Below, piece after piece: positions 18,591 through 28,900 of a DNA stretch of 64,000 nt. The position numbers and the translations under genes are program-made. The notes below the pieces were generated by a model that ran no database searches, was not told where the DNA came from, and was given only the letters and a program-made list of their open reading frames with translations. Within the stretch, counting starts at the first letter, position 1; every line of letters starts with the position of its first letter. The stretch comes from Saprospiraceae bacterium (GTDB lineage: Bacteria; Bacteroidota; Bacteroidia; Chitinophagales; Saprospiraceae): positions 25,608 through 89,607 of the forward strand of contig JAEUUP010000096.1 of assembly GCA_016787525.1 (NCBI GenBank), in the 5' to 3' direction.

Positions 18591-18962
18591 TCATTTGAAA
18601 ATAAAATAAACAGCTAAAATAATAAAACCAAAGCCAACGAAATGATTCCATCGGAGGCTTTCTTGCTTAAAAAAAACGAGAACAAAAATCATAAATACGG
18701 TGAGTGAAATCGCTTCTTGTATCACCTTGAGTTCGGTCAAACTAAATCGCCCACCCATTTCTTTTGAGCCTAAACGATTAGCTGGTACCATAAGACAATA
18801 TTCAAAAAAAGCGATACCCCAGCTGACAAGGATGATGCCGATAAGTCCCCAATTTTCTAACTTACCACTCAAGTTTTTGTATTTCAAATGCCCATACCAA
18901 GCAAAAGTCATAAATACATTGGAGGCGAACAGAAGGATTATTGTCCAAATACTTTTTGCCAT
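18591..18962 (-). CDS. DUF486 (DMT superfamily) small membrane protein
   Basis: A 123-residue protein with four membrane segments. NVFMTFAWYGHLKYK, WGIAFFEYCLMVPANRLG and FSLTELKVIQEAISLTVF are the DUF486 signature, a family of half-size members of the drug/metabolite transporter superfamily. The substrate is unknown. I chose the ATG at 18962 (MAKSIWTIILL), which begins directly before the first membrane segment; an extension of 17 codons upstream looks non-coding. It converges on lptD. Confidence 0.88.
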   Translation of the reverse strand: MAKSIWTIILLFASNVFMTFAWYGHLKYKNLSGKLENWGLIGIILVSWGIAFFEYCLMVPANRLGSKEMGGRFSLTELKVIQEAISLTVFMIFVLVFFKQESLRWNHFVGFGFIILAVYFIFK

Positions 18963-19057
18963 ATTTCTAAAGTTTTCTATGGATTTAATAAAAGTTGTGC
19001 CACTCCGAATCAATCAGAATGGCACAATTTGATTTTTGCATAAAGATTTCGCTTTAC

Positions 19058-19900
19058 TTATTGATTGACAATCAATTTATTAGAAATAACGCGATTGCCT
19101 TTTGATAAGTTGTAGATATAAATACCATTCGATAGATTCGACACATCAAGGTCCAATGTGTTCAAACCCGCTTGAATACTGAGGGGTCTGTTCACGACCG
19201 TGCGACCAAGCAAATCCGTCATTGTAAAATCGAATTTATCAGCAATTGTGGATTCGATACGAATCGTTGTTTTACCATTTGTCGGATTCGGAACGGCAGC
19301 GATGCTGCTGACTTCTGTCAAATCTTCGGCAGCAGTCGTACAACGCGAATCGTTGGCTGCATAAAGGTTCAAATCATATGTTCCTTCTGCCAAAGTGCCA
19401 GGAAAAGTGAGTGGAACAGGGTTGAAAAGTGCAAAAATACCACTTAAATAAGCTCGTCCAGACATTTTCAAAGGGTAAGCTTTGATAGCATTAGCCGATG
19501 TAGGTGTACCTGTCAGTACTACACAACCATAAGATTTCTTTTTGAAATTACAATTGGCGGGGTTACAAGCATAAGTGATACCTGCTGGTAAACCCTCAAT
19601 AGCACCTGATGTATTGATGACAACACTGTCAATAGGAGCTTGCACAAATGAACCATTATAAGGGACAGTAACCGTATCTCCCAATTTAACAGTCCAAACA
19701 AAATTATAAGATTTCCCAATACAAGCAGGTTTATTGATACCACCATTGGGTCGTGTAGTTGCAACATAAGGCAATGGATAAACACCAGAAGTAGAATCTC
19801 GATATTTAACCGTATCTGGTTGACAAACAGGTGTTTGAGCGTTCAAAACAAACGAAAATAAGCAGAAAAACGCAAAAAGGAAGTGTGGCTTTAGTCTCAT
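19058..19900 (-). CDS. Secreted protein with a type IX sorting domain
   Basis: A 280-residue exported protein. A signal peptide (about 1-21, ending VLNAQ) is followed by a Cys-containing region of unknown fold. The C-terminal sorting domain of the type IX secretion system (about residues 205-280) shows VPNPTNGKTTIRI, FTMTDLLGRTV, NTLDLDVSNLSNGIYIY and a final NKLIVNQ. The passenger contains GAIEGLPAGITYACNP, seen in other Bacteroidota surface proteins, but I cannot name its function. A motif copy at 19178 encodes RPLS in the sorting domain. Confidence 0.8.
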   Translation of the reverse strand: MRLKPHFLFAFFCLFSFVLNAQTPVCQPDTVKYRDSTSGVYPLPYVATTRPNGGINKPACIGKSYNFVWTVKLGDTVTVPYNGSFVQAPIDSVVINTSGAIEGLPAGITYACNPANCNFKKKSYGCVVLTGTPTSANAIKAYPLKMSGRAYLSGIFALFNPVPLTFPGTLAEGTYDLNLYAANDSRCTTAAEDLTEVSSIAAVPNPTNGKTTIRIESTIADKFDFTMTDLLGRTVVNRPLSIQAGLNTLDLDVSNLSNGIYIYNLSKGNRVISNKLIVNQ

Positions 19901-20147
19901 ATCTTACGCAATGGTTTTTGATGATGAATAAATGTAGAATGATTAAAATCCAAAGGTGAAAGTACAATGATTTATTGAAATGGACGATGTCAGACCAAGA
20001 TTAACATTTCTTTTAGTTTTTTTTCTGTGACTATCGTTAGCTCTGAAACTTTGAATATGTTTGCATGAAAATACGTACATTTAAACCCTCTGCATTTTTT
20101 TACGTTAAATAATTTGATATTTATGTTTCATCATTCATACTTTGATT

Positions 20148-21020
20148 ATGTCCTCTATTATTGATTTGATTGGCAATACGCCAATGGTAAAATTGCAAAA
20201 ATTGAATCCTAATCCGAATGTCACGATTTTTGCAAAACTCGAAGGCAACAATCCAGCGGGTAGCGTGAAAGATCGCCCAGCACTGAACATGATTCGTTGT
20301 GCTGTCGAACGAGGCGAAATTGCCTCCAATATGCCTTTGGTGGAAGCTACAAGTGGCAATACAGGCATTGCCTTGGCGATGATTGCTCGATTATACGACC
20401 TTGATATTGAATTGGTTATGCCTTCCAATGCCACGCGTGAACGTACTTTAGCTATGGAAGCTTATGGGGCAAAAGTGACTCTGCTCGATACCATCGAAAT
20501 GTGTCGTGATTATGCCGACGAAAAAGCCGCTTCGGGTCAATTTTTCATGCTCAACCAATTTGCTAATCCCGACAATTATATGGCCCATTATAAATCTACA
20601 GGGCCCGAAATTTGGCGCGACACAGAAGGAACAGTGACACATTTTGTCAGTTCTATGGGTACAACAGGGACTATCATGGGGACATCTATGTTTCTGAAAG
20701 AGAAAAACCCGAATGTACAAATAGTTGGTTGCCAACCTACTGAGGGGGCCTCTATTCCAGGCATCCGACGATGGGAACAAGAGTATCTGCCTAAAATTTT
20801 CGATGCTTCACGTGTTGATTCCATCATGGACGTTTCGGAAGAAGAAGCGGTTGCCACTACTCGACTGTTGGCTAAACGGGAAGCGATTTTTGCAGGTATG
20901 AGCTCAGGCGGTGCTGCTGCTGCTGCTATCCGTTTGTCTAAAACACTTACTGAAGGGGTCGTTGTGTTCATCGTTTGTGACAGAGGTGATAGGTATTTGA
21001 GTAGTGATTTATTCGGTTAA
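20148..21020 (+). CDS. cysM: Cysteine synthase CysM
   Basis: A 290-residue PLP enzyme making cysteine from O-acetylserine (or a related acceptor) and sulfide or thiosulfate. The N terminus IIDLIGNTPMVKLQKLN, the PLP lysine in NPAGSVKDRPALNM, the substrate loop EATSGNTGIALAM, GTTGTIMGTSMFLKE and CDRGDRYLSSDLF fit the CysM rather than the CysK branch. I chose the ATG at 20148; a TTG two codons upstream is possible. The motif copy at 20739 encodes PTEG next to the conserved SIPGIRRW, and a near-copy TACTGAAGGGG at 20948-20958 encodes LTEG. The gene ends at a hairpin. Confidence 0.93.
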   Translation: MSSIIDLIGNTPMVKLQKLNPNPNVTIFAKLEGNNPAGSVKDRPALNMIRCAVERGEIASNMPLVEATSGNTGIALAMIARLYDLDIELVMPSNATRERTLAMEAYGAKVTLLDTIEMCRDYADEKAASGQFFMLNQFANPDNYMAHYKSTGPEIWRDTEGTVTHFVSSMGTTGTIMGTSMFLKEKNPNVQIVGCQPTEGASIPGIRRWEQEYLPKIFDASRVDSIMDVSEEEAVATTRLLAKREAIFAGMSSGGAAAAAIRLSKTLTEGVVVFIVCDRGDRYLSSDLFG

Positions 21021-21520
21021 ATCCATCGTTTTATTTTTTGGCATCTTGGATATGGTAAGTGTATTGGCAACAGTCAATTTAATTTCACCAATACACTTAC
21101 TGCTTGATTATCAGTTATTTACATGATTCACTTTAAAAAAAAGTCAATAAGCGATAGTCCTTTATCACTACCTTTTTTAGTTTATTGCGAAAATTGCCCA
21201 AAAAAATATGTTAAAAATACCATCCCAAAAATTTGCAGAATGTGAAAGGAATACCGCACTTTTGTCACAGAAACAAACACAGAAGCGTTATCACTCGCTC
21301 GCAAACATCAGAAAATAATTAACGAAACATACAAATTAAACAGAGAAACATAAACCTCCCTAAGGTTCTCCATTTTACTCCCTAAGGTTCTGGTCAATAG
21401 GCATTGTTCAATGGGCTTTTACCATTGTCATTCACCATATTGCCTGATAAAGTACCCCCTCAGTAATTCGACTGATTTTTTTGAGATAAAATTGAATTTA
21501 CTTTATTTTTAAATTTACTG
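21021..21520. other. Intergenic stretch between cysM and the WG-repeat gene
   Basis: It holds the cysM terminator (21055-21100), a direct repeat CTCCCTAAGGTTCT at about 21356 and 21377, and one motif copy (21455-21464) about 60 bases before the next start. No gene was found. Confidence 0.6.
21055..21100 (+). terminator. Terminator after cysM
   Basis: A perfect 13-bp stem, GTAAGTGTATTGG at 21055-21067 with its complement at 21088-21100, and a 20-base loop. It lies 35 bases after the cysM stop codon. The following T-tract is weak. Confidence 0.6.
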
Positions 21521-23629
21521 ATGATGAGAAATTTACGCACTGCTGTCGTTGTGTTGGCATTGCCAGCATTCACCTATGCACAAACAATGACTTTTGCAAG
21601 TCAAGAACGCTCACCCAATTTAGTCACAGTTTCGACTGTCGCAGCACCCAAAGGTGGAAAGGAGGAAACACCTGAGCAAGCGAGAAAATTGGTTATGTCT
21701 TTACTCAACAATTTTAGAGGTTTTGCTGTCAATACTGATGAAATCAGAAAGGGTGACTCTGAACTTGACGAGCCTTCCATGAGCGAAAAAAAGAACAATT
21801 ATGCCGAGTATCTCCAAAAAATGGAGCGTCTATTGACAAAAAACTTAAAAGCTCTCGAAACAGATGCCATCAACGATGCGCAACAAATGGCTGAGAAAAG
21901 CAAAATTCTTTCTGCACTTAATATATTAAAATCGGCAAATTGCCTCGTTGAGAAAAAAGATGGTCAATTCGCTCGCCAAAAAGATTTAGATGGCAACGAT
22001 ATTGTCGCATTTGCTCTTGACCAACTGCGTACAAATGCGCGCTATGGCATGGTCGAAAACTTTAAAGAAGGCTTTGCTCGTATCAAAAAAGACCAAGTTT
22101 TTGGTTTTTTAAACTATTGTGGCGATGAAGTCGTGCCTTGTCAATACCAGAATGCGCAAGCATTCAACAATGGTCGTGCACTTGTTAAAAAACTCGATTG
22201 GTTTTTCATTGATGCACAAGGCAATGAAAGTGAAACCTTGGCAAATGTGGTAGATGCGCGTGCTTTGATACAGGGCATCAGCATTGCAAAATTCGCAAAT
22301 GGTAAATTTGCTTTTATTGACAATCGCTATGATGTCACCAACTTGCCAACATCGGCAGCTTATGATGACATTGTGCCTTTCAGTAACCTCAATATCTACC
22401 GCATCAAATTGGGCAATAAATATGGCTTGATGAATCTCGATGGCAAAGTTTTGCTTGAGCCTGTCTATGAACTCATCGAACCGAGTGGTGTTGACAATTT
22501 GTACCGTATTACACAAAATGGCAAAGTGGGTTTGATGGACTCTGAATGGAAAATTAAGTTCCAACCCAATTTTGAACGCATCGAAAACTTTGACAATTAT
22601 GGTTTAGCCATCGCTCACGAAGGCGCATTGGTTCGATTAATCAATAAAAACAATTTTCAAAGCAGTAGCTTATACAAATCAATTGGTTCATTCAATAAAT
22701 ACGGTTTGGCACAAATCCAAAATGATGCAGGTTTGTTTGGCTTAATCAACAACAATTTGAAAGTTGTTCTTGAGCCACTTTACACCAGTATCGGCGATTT
22801 CAACGCGCTCAATTTAGCGCCAGCTTGCCGTCAATCAGAAAAATGTGGCTTTATTGATACTGAGGGGAAAGAAATCATCACACCATTGTTCGCAGAATTG
22901 GGTGAATTTAATCCATATGGACTCGTGGTTGTTCGTGAAAATGTGAAAGACATCAACAACAAAATTGTCAAAACGGATTGGGTTTTCAACAACAAAGGCA
23001 AAGCCATTTTAGCAAGACCTGAAGGTGCAGACATCAAAACAATGAAAATTCGTTACGAATTGCGCGATACTTTGCACAGCGACCGCTTCATTGGCATCAA
23101 AACCTCAGTTGACAATGAATACACAGGTTTTCATCTCGTTGATGCTCAAACTTTCCGCCTCATCACAGCAGAGCCGTATTTTGCTATCACGCCAATTGAT
23201 TTTAATGGTATGATGAGAATGCAAGTTGGTAATTTGTGGGGACTTTTGGACTCAACAGGCAAAGTTGTCTTAAAACCAACGTATTCAGAAATTAAAAAGC
23301 CAACAGAAGGTTACTATGCTATCAAAAACGATAAAGACTTGTATGGATTTATGGATAAAAAAGCCAAAGTACAAATTCCATTTGAGTACGATGATGTGCG
23401 TAGCTTCCGCAAAGGTCACTGCATCGTGTCGAAAGGCAAAAATAAATTTGGTTTGATTAATAAATTCAACGCTAAAATCGTTCCTTGCTACTTCCAAGAA
23501 GTAACAGTTAGCGATACAAGTTATGAAATGATTGACAAACAAGGTACAAAATATACTATTGACGATAAGGGCGATTGCTTACAAAACTGCCCTAAATTTG
23601 AAGAAATCCGTAGAAAAGCAAATCAGTAA
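21521..23629 (+). CDS. WG-repeat exported protein
   Basis: A 702-residue protein with a signal peptide (MMRNLRTAVVVLALPAFTYA) and about ten WG-type beta repeats from residue 190 onward. Repeat cores include VFGFLNYCGDEVVPCQYQ, KYGLMNLDGKVLLEPVYE, KVGLMDSEWKIKFQPNFE, CGFIDTEGKEIITPLF, LWGLLDSTGKVVLKPTY, LYGFMDKKAKVQIPFEYDD and KFGLINKFNAKIVPCYF. The region between signal and repeats (about 25-180) is helical and charged. WG repeats are common in Bacteroidota surface or periplasmic proteins of unknown role. A second, larger WG protein lies 2.3 kb downstream on the other strand. The motif copy at 22859 encodes DTEG in one repeat. Confidence 0.85.
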   Translation: MMRNLRTAVVVLALPAFTYAQTMTFASQERSPNLVTVSTVAAPKGGKEETPEQARKLVMSLLNNFRGFAVNTDEIRKGDSELDEPSMSEKKNNYAEYLQKMERLLTKNLKALETDAINDAQQMAEKSKILSALNILKSANCLVEKKDGQFARQKDLDGNDIVAFALDQLRTNARYGMVENFKEGFARIKKDQVFGFLNYCGDEVVPCQYQNAQAFNNGRALVKKLDWFFIDAQGNESETLANVVDARALIQGISIAKFANGKFAFIDNRYDVTNLPTSAAYDDIVPFSNLNIYRIKLGNKYGLMNLDGKVLLEPVYELIEPSGVDNLYRITQNGKVGLMDSEWKIKFQPNFERIENFDNYGLAIAHEGALVRLINKNNFQSSSLYKSIGSFNKYGLAQIQNDAGLFGLINNNLKVVLEPLYTSIGDFNALNLAPACRQSEKCGFIDTEGKEIITPLFAELGEFNPYGLVVVRENVKDINNKIVKTDWVFNNKGKAILARPEGADIKTMKIRYELRDTLHSDRFIGIKTSVDNEYTGFHLVDAQTFRLITAEPYFAITPIDFNGMMRMQVGNLWGLLDSTGKVVLKPTYSEIKKPTEGYYAIKNDKDLYGFMDKKAKVQIPFEYDDVRSFRKGHCIVSKGKNKFGLINKFNAKIVPCYFQEVTVSDTSYEMIDKQGTKYTIDDKGDCLQNCPKFEEIRRKANQ

Positions 23630-23660
23630 ATTTCTTTTTCATCCTCATTTGCTTTTGCAC

Positions 23661-23684
23661 CCCCTCAGTATCCATACTGAGGGG
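23661..23684. terminator. Hairpin made of two inverted motif copies
   Basis: CCCCTCAGTA (23661-23670) and TACTGAGGGG (23675-23684) form a perfect 10-bp stem with a TCCA loop, 30 bases after the stop codon of the WG-repeat gene and between convergent genes. It is followed by TCACTTTTTTT on the plus strand. This is how uptake sequences are often paired in Neisseria and Haemophilus terminators. Confidence 0.75.
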
Positions 23685-23739
23685 TCACTTTTTTTATCAC
23701 AAAATATTGTCTATCAATTATTTGCGTTTAATAAAATAG

Positions 23740-23778
23740 AAAAAGAGGCGCAAGCAACATTGGCTCGAACCTCTTTTT
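23740..23778. terminator. Terminator of the alpha-glucan phosphorylase gene
   Basis: AAAAAGAGG (23740-23748) pairs with CCTCTTTTT (23770-23778) around a 21-base loop that contains further short complementarity. It lies between convergent genes, with a third motif copy (23786-23795) beside it. Confidence 0.6.
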
Positions 23779-23815
23779 TATGTTTACTGAGGGGGTATCA
23801 ATCCCCTTTCTTTAT

Positions 23816-25459
23816 TTATTCTGCATTGTATAATTTCACATAATACTCATCAGCCATGCGGTCGGAGTCGAAAGCAGGAGCTACATCAATCATTGATTGT
23901 TTCACAACTTTTACCCATTCTTTTGGCTTATTGTAGTACATCGGTACGATTTTCTTTTCCAAAATTTTGTACATTTCATCAACATCGTGCTTGTCTTGCA
24001 CTTCGAGAGGCAAATTGTGGTCTAAGTGAGGAATCACAAAACAGTTTTCACCATCTTTTGCAAACTCTGGCACCCAACCATCGCCAATTGAGAAATTGAC
24101 ACTGGCATTCATGGCAGCTGTCATACCACTTGTACCCGACGCTTCGCGCGAATAACGTGGGTTGTTGAGCCAAATATCCGAACCTTGCTTCAACAAACGC
24201 GATAAACGCAACTCATAACCGACCAAAATGGTACAATTTGGAATGGATAAAGTGGTTTTATGAATGTCATTGAATGTATCAATCGCTTCCCAATGCAAAG
24301 GATAAGGCTTACCAGCCCAAATAACTTGTACAGGTCGTTTGCTGTTGCTAACGATTTTTTTGAAACGTTTGAGGTCTGCTAAAATCAAATCAGCCCGTTT
24401 GTAGCCTGCAAAACGACGCGCCCACACAATGGTCAGAGCATCAGGGTCCAATACTTTACCTGTTTGGTCAGCCACTTCGTCGAACAGAGCTTTTTTAAGT
24501 TCACGTTTACGACTCATCAAAAGCTCATCATCATTCGTCTGTAAAGCTTTTTCTAAAATAGGGTCTGCCCAGTAACGCTTATTTTGTGCATTCGTAATGT
24601 GTGTAATTTCGCAAATATCTTTTGCGCTTTTCCACATATCACGAGACACATCGCCATGAATTTTTGACACTGCATTAGACAATTTTGCCATACGCAATGC
24701 CACGAGCGAGTGATTGAATGTTGTTTCTTCGTCACTCGCCCACAAATGTTTTATTGTTTCGGGTTTTACGCCTGCCAAAAAGCCTGTTTTTTTAATCATA
24801 TCGAAGTCACTACGCTCGTTACCCGCATCTTCGGGTGTATGCGTCGTGAAAATCAGGCGTTTTTTCACTTCTGCAAAATCACCTTTAAATTTGTTAAGCA
24901 GCCAAAAAGCGACAGGAAGTGGGTGTGCCTCATTGAGATGGTAAATATCGGGTGTGAAACCCAATGCTTCAAGTGCCAACGCGCCACCAATACCCAAAAC
25001 CATGTATTGAGCCAAGCGAGTAATTTTGTCGTCGTCGTAAAGTTTATCAGTGATGGTACGCAACATCGCATCATTTTCAGACGTGTCTGTACTCAGCAAA
25101 ATGATAGGAGCTGTTTCAAAAGTATCTGCTTCCAACTTCCATACTTTTACCGTCACTTTGCGGTCTAAGAATGGAACAACCACTTTTACACCTGTGTCTT
25201 TGAGAAAATTATTGTATTTTATACGAAAATCAGTTCCCAACGAACCGTCTTCTTTGCGAATTTGGTCATAATAACCTCTTTTCCACAAAATACCCACGCC
25301 AACGAGGTTTTGTTTGAGGTCATACGCACTGCGCATGTGCGAACCTGCCAAAAAACCAAGACCTCCACTATAAATTTTTAGCGGCTGGTGAATGGCAAAC
25401 TCAGAACTGAAATAAGCCACTGGCTTACTATACTTTTTGTCAATTTTGTAAGAGTGCAT
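23816..25459 (-). CDS. glgP: Alpha-glucan phosphorylase (GT35 family, short type)
   Basis: A 547-residue protein of the short glycogen/alpha-glucan phosphorylase type, which releases glucose 1-phosphate from storage glucan. Landmarks are PVAYFSSEFAIHQPLKIYSG at the N terminus, YHLNEAHPLPVAFWL, FTTHTPEDAGNERSDFD, IVWARRFAGYKRADLILAD, VIWAGKPYPLH and SREASGTSGMTAAMNASVNF. The last is the phosphorylase PLP region; at the position where the PLP lysine is expected (GTSGMK or GTGNMK in characterised enzymes) this protein has Thr447. This may be normal for its branch, but it matters for whether the enzyme uses PLP. The gene converges on the WG-repeat gene. Confidence 0.85.
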   Translation of the reverse strand: MHSYKIDKKYSKPVAYFSSEFAIHQPLKIYSGGLGFLAGSHMRSAYDLKQNLVGVGILWKRGYYDQIRKEDGSLGTDFRIKYNNFLKDTGVKVVVPFLDRKVTVKVWKLEADTFETAPIILLSTDTSENDAMLRTITDKLYDDDKITRLAQYMVLGIGGALALEALGFTPDIYHLNEAHPLPVAFWLLNKFKGDFAEVKKRLIFTTHTPEDAGNERSDFDMIKKTGFLAGVKPETIKHLWASDEETTFNHSLVALRMAKLSNAVSKIHGDVSRDMWKSAKDICEITHITNAQNKRYWADPILEKALQTNDDELLMSRKRELKKALFDEVADQTGKVLDPDALTIVWARRFAGYKRADLILADLKRFKKIVSNSKRPVQVIWAGKPYPLHWEAIDTFNDIHKTTLSIPNCTILVGYELRLSRLLKQGSDIWLNNPRYSREASGTSGMTAAMNASVNFSIGDGWVPEFAKDGENCFVIPHLDHNLPLEVQDKHDVDEMYKILEKKIVPMYYNKPKEWVKVVKQSMIDVAPAFDSDRMADEYYVKLYNAE

Positions 25460-25572
25460 TTTAAAATTAATTATTGTTAATTATACACGAAGTTTGATAG
25501 GAGACACAAAGGAATAGATTTTGAATGGAAATTCAAAGAAAAATTGAAAAAACAGCGTGAAATCGCAAAAAT

Positions 25573-25606
25573 AAAGGTCAGTAAGACCTCCATCTTACTG
25601 ACCTTT
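25573..25606. terminator. Terminator after the 52-residue membrane protein gene
   Basis: A perfect 14-bp stem (AAAGGTCAGTAAGA at 25573-25586 with its complement at 25593-25606) and a 6-base loop, with T-rich flanks on both strands. A seven-G motif copy (25617-25628) lies between it and the gene. Confidence 0.75.
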
Positions 25607-25630
25607 TCTGTTTTTTCCCCCCCTCAGTAT

Positions 25631-25789
25631 TTATCTGGTAAAGGCATAATAAATGACATATATCCAGCCCAAAAAAGCGTGAACAATTGCCCACAGGATG
25701 GATTGATTGCGTGTCCAGCTCAAAACTGCGCCCAAAATTGTGCCTAAACCGACACTTGTACCTAACGCATTGACATCTAACAGTATCAT
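25631..25789 (-). CDS. Small membrane protein, 52 residues
   Basis: An ORF on the minus strand from the ATG at 25789 to the TAA at 25631. The protein begins MILLDVNALGTSVGLGTILG and then AVLSWTRNQSILWAIVHAFL, with GWIYVIYYAFTR at the end. It has two hydrophobic segments separated by a short polar turn, which looks like real coding sequence and resembles small membrane proteins seen in other Bacteroidota. Function unknown. It is followed by a good terminator, which supports it being expressed. Confidence 0.6.
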   Translation of the reverse strand: MILLDVNALGTSVGLGTILGAVLSWTRNQSILWAIVHAFLGWIYVIYYAFTR

Positions 25790-25907
25790 CGTTGTTGATT
25801 TTTTTTATTGTTATTGAATGGGACAAAGTTTAGGTCAAATAAATCTGTTTGCAAAAATAAACGATAAAACTTAGGCGCAAAACGACGATATGACAGCATT
25901 TGACCAT

Positions 25908-28900
25908 TTATCGCCGTACAAACGGTGCCAACTCAGCCCATGTCAACGAGATAACAACAAAACTACCATCATAAGCATTCTCTTGTTCAAAACAAAAATC
26001 AATGCCATTCTCTGTTAGGTTAAATCTTTTTTCAACCTGAGTGATGAATGCCGAAGAGTTGCTACAATCAATCGTTTTATCTTTCAATGCTCTTATTTTT
26101 TGAGTCAAAAGATCATTCAACGCCCAGCGTTTATCTGCTTGTAGGTCAAGTATTTGGTAAAGATTTTTTTCAGTCCAACGACCATTTTCCAATTTAAAAT
26201 TGATGAAATCTGTACCTAAGTAATTGGTAATCACGGCAAATGAAATATGCTTATCGAATATAGAAATCCGCTTCAAGATGTATAAATTTTCAGTTTGCTC
26301 ACTTCCCAAATAGTGAACAAAAGACGCATCAGCATTCAAGTAGGTTCGTTCAATTTTCATTTTTGAGGCTTTGTGAATCACTTCAGATTGACATTTTTGA
26401 AGCAGTAGATTCAACAAATTTGTGCGTTGCGCAGAAGTCAAATGTGTACTATCCTTATCCAAAACAAAATCTTCTGCCACGATACTCATAGGCAGCTCTA
26501 AACTACTTCTATTTCCATACAACACGTCAGATTCTGTTTTTGAAAATAAAACCTGCTTTTTGACATTGATGGAATCCATAAACTGCTCTTTAGCAGACAG
26601 CAAATCTTGCGGCTTCACAATTTCATTGCCCAATGAGTCAATCAAACCCACTCGCCCACCTGAGCTGACTAAAGCATATTTGCCGAAATAATCGGAAATA
26701 CCGTCGTAGCGACCCGTTTCAACTAAAATTTGCCCTTTTTCATCTGTCAAAGTCATGGTCGGAGTCAAGCCTTGATTGCGATAGAGCGCGTAATAACCAT
26801 TCGGTTTTATAGTACGGATGTTGTTAAAATTGCGTTCAATCTCTTCTTTTTTATCCTTAAAGAATGGTGGAATAATCATCCCCTCAGTATTATAGAGATT
26901 GAAATCGTCGCCTTGTGCGCCGACACCAATACCGTTTTTGAAATGGATTGGAAAACGAAATGGCTGTGCCAAAATCTGCCTACCCGAACTATCGTGCATC
27001 ACCCAGCCTTGGTCTTCAATATTAAGTGAATCTGTGCTGACCCTTATGACTTCGTAGTTCTCGACTCCCCAACGTTGCACCAAAGGGGTATCTCGTTTGA
27101 CAAAGTATACCCCTTTTTCTATATCACCAATAGCGACACCATAGTTGATACATGGTGTCAAAAGCTTTCCACTTGACGAATATGCTCCATACGACACTTC
27201 TGTCGTGTCTTTAACTATCAAAATCGGACAATCGGAACGAGCAATAGCAATGTCATATTTGAACGGTAAATCCAGTGTTTTGCCTATATCTTCAAACAAT
27301 AGTTTGCGATTTTTTTGTGCATCTTCCACCATCACATAGTTCGAAGTTGCACCACTATTTTCAATCCGTTGATACTGAGGGGGTATGACAACCTTACCCG
27401 TATCATTTATAAAAAATAAACCATCTGCATTGTCGGCAAGCGAATACCTGAACAAAATTTGCCTTTCTTTTTCATCAGACGATGAATTGGGTAAATCTGG
27501 ATTGGGTAAAGGCAATGAGCTGTTGTTGAAATAGTAAGCAATACCATTCTTGACTAAAAAAATACCACCTTCAATATACATACTTCCAGAAATATCTGCT
27601 GCATACTCATATTCGAATGACACCACAATCGTTTCATCAAGTTTAATAAATCCCCATTTTCCACCTTTTTTAGCTAAAAAGTAGTCATCATAATCTGTTC
27701 TGTTGAAGTAACGCTCGCTCAAACGGGTGAATTTCAAATAGTCATACGCATTGGATCTCAATACAGCTTTACCTTTTATGATGTCCATCAAATAGAATTT
27801 ACCTTTCTTTTTGACCCAAAACATACCTTTTACATCATCTATAATGCCAATAGAGTCAATACCCATGGCGGGTGTTATGATGAATTTACCCATTGTGTCA
27901 ATCAAACAATAGGTCTGTTTTTTAACATTTCTAAGAACAAAATAATAGTTTTTTGTGATACCTGATACGGTGTTAACGATTTTATATTCCTTAGCTTCTA
28001 AGACCCATTTTAGTGTCCTGGGATTATAAATGCCATTCACAACATCGTCATTATTTTTTTTTAATTCTGGATTTGCCAACTGAACAACAAACAACGAGGC
28101 TGGATTATGAAAATAGATATAGTCATATTTGGGTTCTAAAATCATTGCCTCTTCACCACCTTTACCCAAACCAACGTAGTGATTATCCAAAGTAAGTACA
28201 GCCAATTTGCTCAGACTATAAGAGTCTTCATAGACTCTTTTCAACTGAAAATAATCCTCGTAACCTGTATATGTGATGTGTTTATAATCTGGAAAAATAG
28301 GTTTTCCGCGTTTATCCAAATACCCAATACTCAAAACAGAATCTCCTTGTCGTTCAATAAAACTAAAAAAGCGACCATCACCAATGTAACTGTTTACGAT
28401 ACCCAAATACTGAGGGGGTATGATGACTTTACCGTTTTTGTCCATTACACCATATTTATGGCTGTCTTCGACAAAAACGAATAATTTGTTGCGTGTTGTC
28501 CTCTCCATGACTTCTATTTGGCGAGCATTGTAGTCAGGATTGAGATTAGACATCAAATTATAATCATACAATGATGTGTTCGATGCTTGTGAAGTAGCGT
28601 AAAGGTTAGTCATTCGTTCTGTTGGTTGAGTCAAAGGTTTTCCTGTCGAAGTAAACATTTTGCAATAATCACCTTCGTACCCAATTATTAGATTATCTGG
28701 ACGACTAAATACTATATGGTCGAATCGAGGTTTCATAATAGTATCGCCTCGACTGTTTTTCAAACCATAGTAACAATCCACATTGTCTTTAAAAGCGAAT
28801 AAAGCCAAACTATCTGGCAAAATAGAAAAATCCAATGCTCCTTCTTTTGAAAAGAAGTTTGTACCCAAATTTGAACGCCCCGCCCCTGTTTGGTCTTTTG

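Noticed and set aside
23893..25271. Plus-strand reading frames opposite the phosphorylase gene
   Set aside because: They have no family features and mirror the codon pattern of the real gene.
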